A stretch of DNA of 64,000 nt from Trichosphaerium sp. ATCC 40318. Lineage: Eukaryota > Discosea > Flabellinia > Trichosidae. The stretch spans positions 1 to 64,000 of the forward strand of contig JALMLS010000035.1 of assembly GCA_038496445.1 (NCBI GenBank), given 5' to 3'. Of the stretch, positions 10,083 through 22,052 are shown piece by piece. A program made the translations under genes and the position numbers. The number at the start of each line of letters is the position of its first letter. Positions within the stretch are counted from its first letter, which is position 1. Below the pieces are notes generated by a model. That model saw only the letters and a list, made by a program, of their open reading frames with translations. It did not search any database and was not told where the DNA came from.

Positions 10083-11420
10083 TGATTAGAGACGCAGCGT
10101 GTTGGTCACTTTTGTACGCTGTACAGGTAATATTCCAAGGCTTTGTAGGCGTACAAAGCCATTTATTAGCTTTTTCTCGATGAATCTCGCGAGTTTTTCA
10201 GATAACCTGTTTGGAGTCTAAATGTATCTTCTTTTGCGCTGGGTTATTGGTTGTTTGGTTCGGTAGGTAAGCACAGCGTGAATAAAAGTCACATCGAGGA
10301 AGGAAGAGTTCATCGTGGTATCGATAAGTTAATGATGTCAACGTGTTTTCACTGACGCCAAGAAAATCATAATCAACAACAACCAACACACAACACAACA
10401 ACAACCTTCAAAAACAACCAACCCAACAATGTCAAAACAAAGATCAACGACTGGAAACAAAAACAAGACAACAAAACGTGTTACTCAAAAGAAGAAACCA
10501 GCAAAGGCACCACCAACAGAGAAACAACTTCGAATGAGAGAACAAGCCAAACAACGTAAACAAGAAATGCTTCAAAAGAAAGCTCATGGAGAGAAAGTGT
10601 ACGTCCTTGATTCATCTCTTTTGTATTCTAACTTCACCACAGTACAAAGAAACCCTCAGTTAAACCTGCAACTGTTGGAGGAGGTGTCGGAGGCACATTC
10701 ATGAAGTCATTGCGTATGTTCTCATATTCAGTGTTTTGAAATTTATTCTAACAGTTTATGATAGCAAAACCTTGTGGTGTTGCCGGATTGGGTCCATGTG
10801 TCGGAATCATCAGTCCAAATCCAAATGGTACAAATTATTGTGCTCATATCAGCGATTCTTGCTCAATGAAGACATGGTGGACAACATACGACAAGGTTCA
10901 AAAAGCAGTTCGTACTGCATGGATTGAAGAAAAAATCAAATCTGGTTTAGGTACGTGTTTATTTGCTTTCTTTCACTTGGATGACGTAGCCCTGACATTT
11001 GGCCCAGGTAATCATCCAATCAGCAAAAGAACCTTCTACGTCATGACAGGGATGCCAAAGGCCAATGCAACACTTGCAGCTGTACTTGAGGTGTTGAAAG
11101 GCGCTCACAAAGTGATAAACAAAACAGGATCTCAAGGGTTTAAAAGTGGATTCTATTTGGATTCAAAAGGTTCTGTTCATCCACTTGTTGAACCTGATGC
11201 ACTTTGGGCATGTGGTTGGGGTAAAGACACAAAACAAGCACAACGATATAAGAAGATGCCAAATAACAAGATCAATGGAGATGGCATATTCGAAGTACCT
11301 GATATGAAAAAGTTTGACAAAGTTGTTGAACAAGTTCGTAAAGCAAAGAAGACTTTGGCAAGTAAAGATGATCCAGCCCTCAAGAAATTCAGACCAGTAT
11401 TAGCAAAAGTATGAATGCAC
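10083..11420. repeat. Right arm of large inverted repeat
   Basis: Reverse-complement counterpart of 5042-6375, covering copy B, its leader and its upstream flank. Outside the coding part, similarity drops past about 10135 and ends near the CACGTG at 10079. Confidence 0.85.
10429..11414 (+). CDS. MSKQR multicopy family, copy B
   Basis: Same four-exon structure and product as copy A, with only a few residue changes (for example GTNYC for GSCYC and GSVHPL for GSIHPL). The first intron (GTACGTCCTTG...CCACAG) and the third (GTACGTGTTTATTTG...GGCCCAG) match those of copy A closely. It is head-to-tail with copy C and inverted to A. Near identity including introns implies recent duplication or ongoing gene conversion. 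Function unknown, as for copy A. Confidence 0.82.
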
Positions 11421-11632
11421 ATCTGATTTTTTACATTGAACCTCCAGCTACTTCTTGAATGTACATAGTTTGAAATATAATAAAAAAATGTTAAAACACT
11501 AGAGTAATTACTAACTAAGTTCTTGGTAGTATTATTCCAACTGACGAGATATAGAATTGTTGTTTTTTTCTTTATTTTTTCTTATACAACACAATCTTAG
11601 TCTGTTGCCTATCTATGTCTTTCTTCCCTCAC

Positions 11633-12913
11633 TCAGTTACTTTTTGCCAATACTATTCCTTTCTCGTCGAGTGCTTCCTGTACACTGTTACCTTTAAACA
11701 CAATAAGATTAGGACAAGCTTTCGCAATATTTCTTAATCCTTGTGGTGTCTTTCCAGATAAATACCCCACATCAAGATACTTCATTGTAGGACAAGATAT
11801 ACCTTCAAGCTTCATACCAGTAAATGTAGCATTACATAAGCTTGCAATTTCCATACGTTCTAAAGGTAACTGAAACAATAGTCTAAAAGCATCATCTCCT
11901 CCACTTTGATCAATATGTATATACTTCAGCTTCTTGCAATGAGTGAATAAAGCTTGTGCGAACTCCCTCTCAAGTGTACCCATCTCTAAACCACGTACAT
12001 TACAAGAATAAGGTAGTTTAATAAAAGGGATAGACTCAAGATTTGGCATACGAGGAAGAAACCAAGAAGCAACAACATCCTGGTTTGTTGGCCTTTTTGA
12101 GAGATTACTAGGGCATCGGAGGCTAAAAACTCGCAAGTTATGGAATACAGGACAAGAACTCAAAGGTTCAGCTTTCTCTGTATTTGTAAAAAGAGGTTGG
12201 TGCCCTCTCCACTGTTTTGAGTTTCCGTTGTTTCGCCACGCAACATGTAAAATCTCTAGACCTTTCGCCATTTTTAGTATACATTTAAAAAAGGGGAAAG
12301 CATTTCCACAGCCTTGTATGTTCGCCTTTGTTAATTCAGTCAGAGGTGATTGCTTTAATACACTTTCTAGTTTCAGTATTTGGTTTGGTGTATGATTTAC
12401 GACTGTTAGGATCTCGACAGAACGAGAAATTTTATCAAAAAGTTTCGATAACAAATTTCTCTGTTCTTCCAATACAAATCCACATGCAAGCACTAGACCT
12501 ACAATCTTTGAGCTCTTGGGAATACTATCTAAGGCTTCTAGGACATCCTTTGCTCTTCCTGAGTCCATTGTTAAGGAAATTGATCTATCAGTGTATTTAC
12601 TGAGCGAGTCTAACTGCAACGGCTGCATCTCGTTTTTAAATTCCAATTGGAATAGCGGTTTGACTTTCAAATTGTCTCGCCATGTCTTAGATACGCGACA
12701 TCCTACAGCTCGGGTGGCTAGGGATAGGTACGGTTGTAGTAGGAAGACTGCAAGTGGTTGTGAAAAGCAAGACTCTCTAAAATTAGCTAGTTAATATTCC
12801 GTCTACGTTTTATACGCGTTTTTCGCGTTAAAAAGCGTTTTAGTGACAATTGTGTAGGATGGTGTATTGTTAGGATCAAAGTGCGACAGTGCTTACGTTT
12901 CAGTGCTTGTCAT
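11633..12913 (-). CDS. F-box protein with degenerate LRR-like C-terminus
   Basis: The long open frame (stop at 11633-11635) extends upstream of its first conventional Met and encodes an F-box-like segment, PLAVFLLQPYLSLATRAVG followed by CRVSKTWRDN, just before LKVKPLFQLEF. A start at 12913 (MTSTET) joined over one intron, 12777-12896 (GTAAGC...TTTTAG), keeps frame; this first exon is tentative. The remaining 340 residues are Leu-rich with irregular repeats (SLRCPSNLSK, YIHIDQSGGDDAFR, YLDVGYLSGKTPQGLRNI), as in F-box/LRR substrate receptors of SCF ubiquitin ligases. Target unknown. Confidence 0.75.
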
Positions 12914-13858
12914 CGATAACGCGTTCTTGTATGTCTGTGTAGTGTTTTACGGTCAAAATAAATGAATTTGGCAAGAAAAAAGCGGAATTTCGCAAAGTTA
13001 AGCCACAAGATTCGCTTTGACATCAATTAGGTACCTGCACGCTTATTTTTGTATCTGGGAGCCTTTTACGCGATGCTTAAGATATACCAATCCAATGGCG
13101 TTAACTTTATGGCAAAATACGCTGTAAGCGAATGCCACAAGAACGTAAGAAGGCAGTGCGTGTTTTGAGCCTTGGAAGCGGAAACACAGCGAATGACGTG
13201 CTCTTGCTGACGAAGCCAAAACCTACAACTGAAAAGCATGGGTCTCTCGTCCTGGTGACAGCCAAAAAACATACACCTGATTCTCTGACCGAGATTCAAG
13301 CACAGCATGACGACCCTTTAGTTTGTCGTGTTGGTAGTTATCTCATTCCAATTGTTATTTGGCTTAATCTCAACCGTTTATTCTATGTCACTCTCAAAGT
13401 ACCAACGCTCTAAAATAACTTAATATATTTTTCATCCTAAAAAGTGTTGATTACGCAGTGACACGTGATTTAGATAGATAAAATCAGTTTGTGTTGGATG
13501 TACTTTCTCATGTAAAGATTCGTGTTGTTCACGATGTTTCTCGGTGAGATTTCAAAGAAAAAAACAACTCGTTGATGTACTGGCTTCTTGTTACGTTCCT
13601 AGTACGCAGTAGAAGCTGTGATTAACAGTCAAAGCGTTAATACGGGCTTAAAGCAAAAATAATAGCTTGATGACGCTCTTGTAGGCATTGCCACTAGATA
13701 GCACTAAAACCGCGAAAATAGTGCACGTGTAGTAAAGTGTGTATCGAGAAAATAAAACCAAATTGTTGTCATCATTGTTTTCACTGACTTGAAAAAAAAT
13801 CATAATCAACAACCAACACACAATACAACAACAACTTGCCACAAGCAACAACATAACA
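12914..13858. other. Intergenic upstream of copy C, with one weak ORF
   Basis: A 93-codon plus ORF at 13132-13413 (VRVLSLGSGNTANDVLLL) has no family I recognise, and its coding status is doubtful. Bases 13771-13858 repeat the family leader block (TTTTCACTGAC, AATCATAATCAACAACC). Confidence 0.4.
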
Positions 13859-14852
13859 ATGTCAAAACAAAGAACAACAACTGGAAACAAAAACAAGACA
13901 ACAAAACGTGTCACTCAAAAGAAGAAACCAGCAAAGGCACCACCAACAGAGAAACAACTTCGAATGAGAGAACAAGCCAAACAACGTAAACAAGAAATGC
14001 TTCAAAAGAAAGCTCATGGAGAGAAAGTGTACGTTTTTGATCTTCAAGCATTGGTTACTAACTCTTCGTGATAGTACAAAGAAGCCTTCAGTTAAACCCG
14101 CAACTGTTGGAGGAGGTGTTGGAGGCACATTCATGAAGTCATTGCGTATGTTCTCGTATTCAGTGTGTTGAAATTTAATCTAACAGTTTATGATAGCAAA
14201 ACCTTGTGGTGTTGCCGGATTGGGTCCATGTGTCGGAATCATCAGCCCAAATCCAAATGGTACAAACTATTGTGCTCATATCAGTGACTCTTGTTCAATG
14301 AAGACATGGTGGACAACATACGACAAGGTTCAAAAAGCAGTCAGAACTGCATGGATCGAAGAAAAAATCAAATCTGGTTTAGGTATGTTACTGTTTGCTT
14401 TGTACTATTTGATCGTGATGTATGACTCACCCTCTTGTCTAGGTAATCATCCGATCAGCAAAAGAACGTTCTACGTCATGACAGGAATGCCAAAAGCCAA
14501 TGCAACACTTGCAGCTGTACTTGAGGTGTTGAAAGGCGCTCACAAAGTGATCAACAAAACAGGATCTCAAGGATTTAAAAGTGGATTCTACTTGGATTCA
14601 AAAGGTTCTATTCATCCTCTTGTTGAGCCTGATGCACTTTGGGCATGTGGTTGGGGTAAAGACACAAAACAAGCACAACGATATAAGAAGATGCCAAATA
14701 ACAAGATAAATGGGGATGGTGTATTCGAAGTACCTGATATGAAAAAGTTTGACAAAGTTGTTGAACAAGTACGTAAAGCAAAGAAGGGTTTGGTTAGTAA
14801 AGATGATCCAGCCCTCAAAAAATTCAAACCAGTATTGGCTAAAGTACATTGA
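13859..14852 (+). CDS. MSKQR multicopy family, copy C
   Basis: Four exons as in A and B. Exon sequences stay very close, but intron sequences differ (intron 1 GTACGTTTTTGATC...CGTGATAG; intron 3 GTATGTTACTG...CTTGTCTAG), so C is the oldest-separated member. The coding changes are conservative (KKGLVSKDD for KKTLASKDD) and the protein ends with an added His. Strong conservation of exons over introns indicates purifying selection on a real protein. Confidence 0.82.
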
Positions 14853-15559
14853 ACACATAATCATTGTACATCATAATGTTGGCGGACTTGTAAATACAAA
14901 ACCAGAATAAAAACGGAATTAAAGTTGAAAAAAAGCTGTTGTATTTTCTTCAATTGATACAGGTACTATACATGCAAGTTTCTCAGCGTTGCCCATTTAC
15001 TTATATAGTACATTTATTGGACCAAATAGAAGGACTGACCCCTAACGTTCTTTGGATGGCACCCACAATATTATCGACAAAAAAAAAACCCTATGACTTT
15101 TATGTTTTGCTACAAGATCTGTAATACGTACAAAACAAAGCGCTTCGTCAATTGGGATGCAGAGGATAACTGCTAATAACGGTAGACACTATTCAAATAC
15201 ACAGCACCATTTCTTTGTGATTTAGCTCAAAATAGCGACACTGGTTCCATTTTTTAGACAGAGACGGTTTATTTTATCTCTGTGGTATCATTGTATTTTC
15301 ATGTACAACAAACAGCAAAAAAGGGTTGAGATTTTGGGGTTAAAAGTGGTCCAAAAGCGAAAAAAAAAGGAAATCTCAAAGAGGTTGCTTTTTTTTTTAT
15401 TGGTTTTAGACTACTGTACCAACTACCAACTCCATCGCCTATACAAAGTCATAAGATTATTGTCTACATAGTAATACTAACAATGCAACTATTTTAAAAC
15501 GAAGTTGGGAACCCAAAAAAAACCGAAGAAATTTGGCAAAAAATTAAAACCACAATATT
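14853..15559. other. Intergenic
   Basis: About 700 bp with A-runs and T-runs; the 61-codon plus ORF at 14939 is unsupported. Confidence 0.45.
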
Positions 15560-16407
15560 TTAGTTGAGTTTGTGATTAAACAAAATTGTAATCATACTCA
15601 TTAATCCTTGTAGTTTCCGGCTCTTCGCTAAGAGCTGCGGAAACACTAATTTTTTCCATTGCAGTCTGTCGCCTATGGCGGCTTTCTGCTTCAAAAACAA
15701 AAGAAAAAAAAAAGCATAAAAGTTTGGTTGTTACCTCTTTTACAGCTACACCAGCGAGCCAATCAGACTCCGTTGTTGGTAATATGCCAAATTTCGATAG
15801 TTTCCATATGCCTATAGCAACGCCGACCAAGTTGAGGAGTATATAAAGGCATTTTGGTGCAATAAGTTTAATGCTGTTCGTGGCTGTCTCGTATGGTTTA
15901 AATGCTGACATAATGCGTTAATTTACGCGTATAGCTTAACATAGTGAAACGTACCAGCTGCAAAAGCAAAAATTGCGTTTATAGGATTCATGAGTGTGTA
16001 AAATACGATACTGATCGAAATGAGATGAGGAGAAGCAGGTGTCATAAAAGACATGAGCCCTACGTGGTGTGAGAAATCATTCTCTCTTTAAAAACGCATA
16101 CCAATCATAAAAATGGTTCTGAATGGTGATTTGGCTACTTCCCATGCCCGCTAAAGTAGTTTGTAAACAAATTTTATTCTATTTTGCCGTACGCGTTCGC
16201 GTGTAGCCTCAAGGTCTTGTGGACGCCTATTAGCCTTTGTGGCAGCTCTTTTGCCTGTATACAGTCACATAAATTTTGAACACGCTGAATAACACAAATT
16301 TACGCATTGTACTAACCTCGCTCCTTTGTCAAACCGAATGGCGCAGGTAATGGTATTGGAGAACCTTCCAACTGAATATGCCATCTATTTGTTGCACCAG
16401 CAGCCAT
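15560..16407 (-). CDS. EMC4: ER membrane protein complex subunit 4
   Basis: The start Met is at 16407. Exon 1 ends at 16317 (WHIQLEGSPIPLPAPFG), followed by a basic exon (KRAATKANRRPQDLEATRER), the family block RAWEVAKSPFRTIFMIGLMSF, a first hydrophobic helix (LISISIVFYTLMNPINAIF) and a second one (CLYILLNLVGVAIGIWKL) followed by GILPTTESDWLAG. The GLLPTxxSDWLAF-type ending is the hallmark of EMC4, a subunit of the complex that inserts tail-anchored and multipass proteins into the ER membrane. The last exon is uncertain: splicing GTAACAACC...TTTGAAG gives a stop at 15560-15562, while reading through stops at 15576. Confidence 0.88.
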
Positions 16408-16589
16408 GGTGATATCTTACAGCCTTTCTGTGATGACTGTTGACTTTTCGCAATCAAAGTGACTCAACATAAACTTTAAATAATGATGCGCTACAAGCTA
16501 CGCCACAATTGGCAAAATTGAATTTAATTCATTCCCTACACTAACTACAGTAATGTTTGAAGATGAGATTTGGTTAACGTGTTTTTGAT

Positions 16590-17674
16590 TTACGAAGGCG
16601 TTACTGGTGTAACTGGTGCTACAGGTGAAATTGGCGATGTGGGCTCGACTGGTGCGTCGTGATGGTGACTGCGACAGTTCGCAAAGGTTAGTCCGCATCC
16701 TATCCATACAACGACGAATAATAGGACCTAATAGCGTAAGAAAGGAATAGAAGTGATGTAAAACAAAGAATACGTACTACCAAAAGTACACCAAGTACAA
16801 TCCAAAGTTTGACGTTCTTCCACCACATTACCTTGCGTAATGTTGTAGAGCTTCTACGGAAATCCATTGATGCATTACTGAGATCAGCTGTACGTTCCTA
16901 AGCAAAAAATGAGCCTTTAGACAAAAAACTAGAGTCAAAATGTCAAGAAAAAAAAAATTAAAGTTGACTCGTTTTGTACCTCTATAGTGTCTAGCGCTTC
17001 TCCACGTTCCATGACTTTATCTATGTTGTCAATCATAACACCTTTAACATCATCAAGCTTTGATTTGACGCGTGTCACCTGTAAAGAATTAGTTCAATTC
17101 CAAAAGAAAAAAAAAAGGATAATGATTGTTCTTTTTTAGCATGTTGACGCACCCGATCTACTTTATGTGGATCAGAATACGTTTCCATGAGCTCTTTGAA
17201 TTGAGACGTAAACTTTGTAGACGATTGATTCGAGTATACGCTCTCAATTTTCTTTAAAAAGTCGAATGATACTCGCGCTAGGAAGTCCTTGTCCGTTACG
17301 CACAAGAAAGTGAGGTTGCCGTTATTTAGATAATTGTATGTGTGTCTGTACAGATTTTAATTGAAAAGTAGCGGGCATGTTGTATTTATGTTCTACACTA
17401 CTTTGCGTGGCGTAGGAAACACTAATTGCGTTTTCACACGACCCAAAAAAAGAGGAAGTGTCGCATTTAGCCATCCATTGCTGTGGCGAATAGCTGTATA
17501 CATAAAGGAGAAATATGTTACGTAAAAAACGTACCCTCCATGCAAATAAGACTTTCTATCCTTTTTTTGTACTTTGACAAGGATCTGGCTTACCAGCGTA
17601 TTAAATTTGGCTACATCACCAGACTCAACCAGTACATTGCTACCAGAAGCTACTACCGCATACAATATTGGCAT
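16590..17674 (-). CDS. VAMP7-like longin R-SNARE
   Basis: The start at 17674 begins a longin domain (MPILYAVVASGSNVLVESG). Exon 1 (17535-17674) joins exon 2 (from 17345) over a 189-nt intron to give LHGGHTYNYLNNGNLTFLC and then VTDKDFLARVSF. The R-SNARE coiled coil follows (KLDDVKGVMIDNIDKVMERG), with Arg in the zero-layer position, then RTADLSNASMDFRRSSTTLR and a C-terminal anchor (MWWKNVKLWIVLGVLL...VLLFVVVWIGCGL). Unlike most VAMP7 proteins it carries a lumenal Pro/Val/Thr-rich tail after the anchor (PISPVAPVTPVTPS). It should act in endosome/lysosome or plasma-membrane fusion. Confidence 0.92.
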
Positions 17675-17880
17675 TTCGCTGCGAAGGACAACCGCTTACA
17701 GCCCACAGTTCACTTTTTACAAAAGCTGTCGAAATTTCTAAACCACTTGAGTACATGTTGGCCTACTTGTAACAGTCACTATATTTTAGTTGTAGATGGA
17801 GGTATAAAACAGTTAAAAGCGATAAAACCATAACTTAATTGTTGTTATAACAAAACCTTTCAGCCCACTTTGCAATAACA

Positions 17881-19695
17881 ATGCAATCAAAGGTGTTTTA
17901 CGCCCTTGTCGTTAGCCTGTGCGTTATAGCTTGCACTAACGCTGATACCACGTCTAAAATACGCAAAATAATAACCGGCTTCGGCTATGTACGTCAGTTG
18001 CACTACCTTCCACACGAACAAGCTTCTTACTTTTCCAACAGCCTTACGAAGAGTATTACACAACGACGCACGATGGCTATGTACTAACGCTCATTGTAAG
18101 TACAGTGTTAGAGATCAAGCATTAATATGTTTGTAGCGCATTCCACACTCTAGAAACTCTACAAAATCGCCAAAAGGAGCGCTTTTCTTTCAACACGGCC
18201 TAGCGGATTGCGCGTACGTTAGTTTGAAATTCCAGTTTGTTAGTAACCGAAATTAATAGCGTCGGTGCTGTTTTAAATCCTCCAGGAAGGGGCCTAGCGT
18301 TTTATTTCTCTGATGCTGGTTATGACGTATGGTATGTGCACTAGCACCCAAGTGAAACCTTATTGATTTCACAGGCTTGGCAACAACAGAGGAAATGGAG
18401 TGTCTATGAGAAACGTATTTTATGAGCCAACAGATTCACAGTTTTGGGATTTTACGTGCGTCTCTTCTTTTATCTAGTCATGTGTAATCTTAAAAACACC
18501 TTAGATGGGATGACATGGCCGCATACGATGTACCTGCACAACTTAAAAGAGTGATACATATCACAAAACAAAAGAAAATACCTTACATTGGTCACTCACA
18601 GGTGAGATCAAGAAGTCCAATGACAAGCACAATGTGGTCGATTTCTTATTGTTTTGTTTTAAAGGGAACAACACAAGCTTTTGCAGGTTTTTTGAACCCT
18701 GACACTGCTGCTTTGGTATCAAAGTTTGTAGCACTTGCTCCAGTAGCTCATACTTATCATGTTGATCTTATTCTTCTCCGTTTATTAGCAGACTTGAGTT
18801 TGGGCGAACTGTTGGATATACTAGGGTAAGTACAAGATTCACTCGTTCTTTTACATATCACGTGATTACTTACTCTCATTGCCACTAGCACACATGAGCT
18901 TAAGCTTCCAGAACTAATACATTTGCTACTTCCTGATGTTTGTGAGAAATCTTCAAGGTACGTGTTCTTCAAATCAAATAGTTTGTGCTACACCAGTTGT
19001 CCGTCGCTAATGTTCGTTCTTTTCAAGCGCTTGCAATTTTGGATTTGAGATCTTGACTGGTACTTTTACATTTAAGAATCAGAGTGAAGTCCCACACTAT
19101 CTCAAGTATGAGCCAAACCCTACAAGTATTAAAAACATGATACACTGGTACGTCACCACAACAAATGCCAGAACCACCCACTTGCAGTCAAGAAGTGCCT
19201 TGTTATGTAGTCATATGTAGTATTCTTGCCCGCAAAGTTGGGTTGATTATTGTACTGTGATACTTATAGCAAAGCTGCAATTAGGTCTCAGCAATTAAAG
19301 AAGAACGCATTCCAAAAGTTTGACTATGGTAGAGATGGCAATATCAAACATTATCATCAAGAAACGCCACCAATATATGATTTATCAAAGTGGCCTATCG
19401 ATCTACCTACTGCTCTATTTACTGGTACACTTGATGGACTATCTGATCCAGCAGATGTCTTGGAATTACTAGACGTATTACCTGGCCTTCCCTTTATTCA
19501 CAACGAGCTGGTAAGTCATCTTGATATCTGTAAACCAGTTGCAAGCAACAGTTTTTTTTGAAAAGATTCTAAAAACTTGTTTTATAGGAGTACGGTCACT
19601 TGGATTTTATTTGGGGAACAAATGAGCATATTAGAATATTCCCTCTTATTGATAAGTTCTTACAGAGCAAAAACTCTGAAATTAGCATTGAATAA
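17881..19695 (+). CDS. Secreted/lysosomal acid lipase (alpha/beta hydrolase)
   Basis: Starts with a signal peptide (MQSKVFYALVVSLCVIACTN). Spliced exons give the gastric/lysosomal lipase order: YEEYYTTTHDGYVLTLI, RIPHSRNS, the oxyanion-side HG motif (FFQHGLADC), nucleophile elbow GHSQGT (split by an intron after Gln), the acid in TGTLDGLSDPADV and the His in EYGHLDFIWG. Catalytic Ser, Asp and His are therefore present. The family hydrolyses triacylglycerols or cholesteryl esters at acid pH, here probably in phagolysosomes. About ten introns. One junction near 19149 (GTACGT...CTTATAG) turns the conserved HW into HC, so that border or residue is uncertain. Confidence 0.9.
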
Positions 19696-19931
19696 TAAAC
19701 CTGCAAGTCATTGCAAAATGGCATTCATCAAAAAAAAAACCAGCTAACGTTGTTCACAGTTTTATGCGACGAAAAATGATGTTCATGTTGCGTCCCGATC
19801 ATGACACATATCTTTCTCGATTCCTTTGTATGATTTTCTGTAGCTAAACAACCTGTTGCAGAAAAAACACGTGATTTCCAAATTTTGAACATCATTTTAG
19901 ATTTGTGTAACCAACAATATAATTGCAACAA

Positions 19932-21698
19932 ATGGAGCCTCAAGACTCTTTTTTCAGTAGATGGGTTGACGGAGAAGCTTGTGACGTTTGTACAAAAGAA
20001 ATAACGCAAAAATGCCGCTGTTGTGTCCTAGCCACAGACCAAGGTACATAAATTGCAAAATACGCTGTTTAATGTGAATGCCTGGGCTTAGGACTATTAA
20101 AGAAAGCAAAAAAAGCTGAACGCTCTAAATTCACCTTACCATGGCATAAACGGCGCATGACAGTGCATCACGCATGTTGGGAGGACTTTTGTATTAAAAA
20201 GAAAGGACGCTTTGAAATGAGGCTTCAGAGGAGTGCACTTAACACTGTAGAGTATTTTGACGGTATAGACAAATGGCGGGAGAAAGTACGTTTCTTTTTT
20301 AGGCAGTTGAAACCAACTTTTGGTTAACCTTTACTTTTCTAACTTTCTCTGGTAGGTACAGCGTACCGCTGACCTTATACTAAATTCTAAGCATCTTGTA
20401 TTCTTGACAGGCGCTGGTATGAGTGTATCTGCTGGTATTAGTACATACAGGCACGTGTACAACAGCTTGATTTGCGTTGTTCTTTTGGGTTTTTTTGGAA
20501 ACATTATTCAATGAACTGACAGCAATATTTAGAGGTACTACTGGTATAGACACACAAAAAGAGTTGGAACAATCTCAGTCAGAGGTATGTAGTACATATT
20601 GCGTTGTTCAATTAATTTTTGAAGCACCTGAAGTAAGAACTTACGTTTTCTTTGTTGCAATTAATAGGAAGAAGAAAAAGATGTTGAATATGAAAAATTA
20701 CGTCCTACACCATCTCATAAAGCTATAGTCAAACTAGAGAAACTTGGTTATGCAAAATACATTGTCTCGCAGAACTGTGACGTATGTAAATGTCAAACTC
20801 TGTCTGTTTTTTATCAATACCACTTGGTTGGTTTTTTTCTCATTTCTTACTCCTCAGGACTTGCATTTGAAGGCTGGAACAAGTAAGAAAAGATTAACTG
20901 AGATACATGGAAATGTATTCATTGAGTATTGCGAGAAATGTAAAGCAGAGTACAGAAGAGGTAAGGGAGGTCATAAAATGGCTGTTTTTACCATTTAACT
21001 TGGAATAACTTTAAGACACCATTGAAGCACGTGACATGTTTTATTTATATTTTGTAATAGATTTTTGTGTTGATCTATGGAGTACGAATTGTTATAGGGA
21101 ATCTTGGTATATTAAGTGTAAAACGTGTGGATTAAATCACTACACAAGTAGAATATGTGAAAAAAAATTCATATCAGAAGTAAAGCAAAAGACGTACGTA
21201 TCCAACAATTATACCTCTCACTTTTTTATTGTTAATATAATACACATGTAGTGGAAGCCGTACACGGAAAAAAAAAGTACCTTGTGGAGGGAAACTACGA
21301 GACACAATCGTAAACTTTGGTAATACGCCGACTTAGTTTTTTTTTTTTTGAAGATTAAGGATAGTATTCGAGTTTAACTTAGCTTAGGCGACATGCTTCA
21401 TCTTGATGGCGTTTGTGGCGGATACAACCGTGCTCTTGAAGAAAACGAGAAGGCCGATTTAGCTATATGCTTAGGGAGTAGTTTACTTGTCCCACCAGCT
21501 TGTGAGCTACCTACGCATGCTGGTATGTTTTTTGTTAATGGCTTCAAGTATGTTGAATTCATGTTATTATCTTTAGATTGTATGGTGATATGTAATCTTC
21601 AATCAACCCCTTTTGATGATAGTGCTAATGTTAGACTATTTGGTACTTGTGATGAGTTTATGCAGGCAGTACTACACATAGTTGAAAGTCAACAGTAA
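19932..21698 (+). CDS. SIRT6/7-like NAD-dependent deacylase with Cys-rich N-terminus
   Basis: An N-terminal extension has clustered Cys/His (CDVCTKEITQKCRCC, HHACWEDFC), suggesting an extra metal site. The sirtuin core follows: FLTGAGMSVSAGISTYRG (NAD loop), QNCDDLHLKAG (usually QNVDGLH), catalytic His in EIHGNVFIEYC, a zinc site (CEKC ... CKTCG ... VPCGGKLRDTIVNFGD) and the NAD site CLGSSLLVPPACELP. Order and the SLLVPP/VNFGD signatures place it in class IV (SIRT6/7). A nuclear histone deacylase role is inferred. Intron 20451-20532 has a GC donor. The Asp in place of Gly in QNCDD is unusual and lies at a splice junction. Confidence 0.92.
20451..20532 (+). other. GC-AG intron in the sirtuin gene
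   Basis: TACAG|GCACGT...TATTTAG|AGGTACT restores TYRGTTG. No GT donor gives this frame. Confidence 0.8.
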
Positions 21699-22052
21699 TT
21701 TTGATGTAAAAAAGAAATAAAAACGATCTAACTATTTGGCACTGTCTTGGGAGGCCAATCCGAATTTGTGTACAGCCAAAGTCTTGTGGCTGGAACCTGC
21801 TTAACTGAACAATACTTGGTTCTAGCCTCCAGGCTTATCTATCTTGCCTTATCAACTGCTCTTACCATCTGCATACTGTCATATAAGTCGTACCAACAGG
21901 CTTATGTAGACATCTAAGCTGTATACAAAGACGTTTTACAATTTTAGAATCAACACTTCCTAAGTTACCATAAAGACAAAGAGAGTACACATGATTACTG
22001 CTGTGTTGGCAAGTTAAAACGGAAACACTGAAATAACAAAATTGTCACCAAT
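21699..22052. other. Intergenic
   Basis: Convergent 3' ends of the sirtuin and SDR genes; AATAAA just after the sirtuin stop (21715-21720). Nothing else seen. Confidence 0.5.

Noticed and set aside
13648-13914. Hydrophobic minus ORF
   Set aside because: Antisense of the copy C leader and AAC-rich repeats; low complexity.
17393-17530. Read-through of the first VAMP7-like exon (GYVFYVTYFSF)
   Set aside because: Splicing at 17534/17345 gives HTYNYLNNGNLTFLCVTD, which matches the longin domain; the read-through does not.
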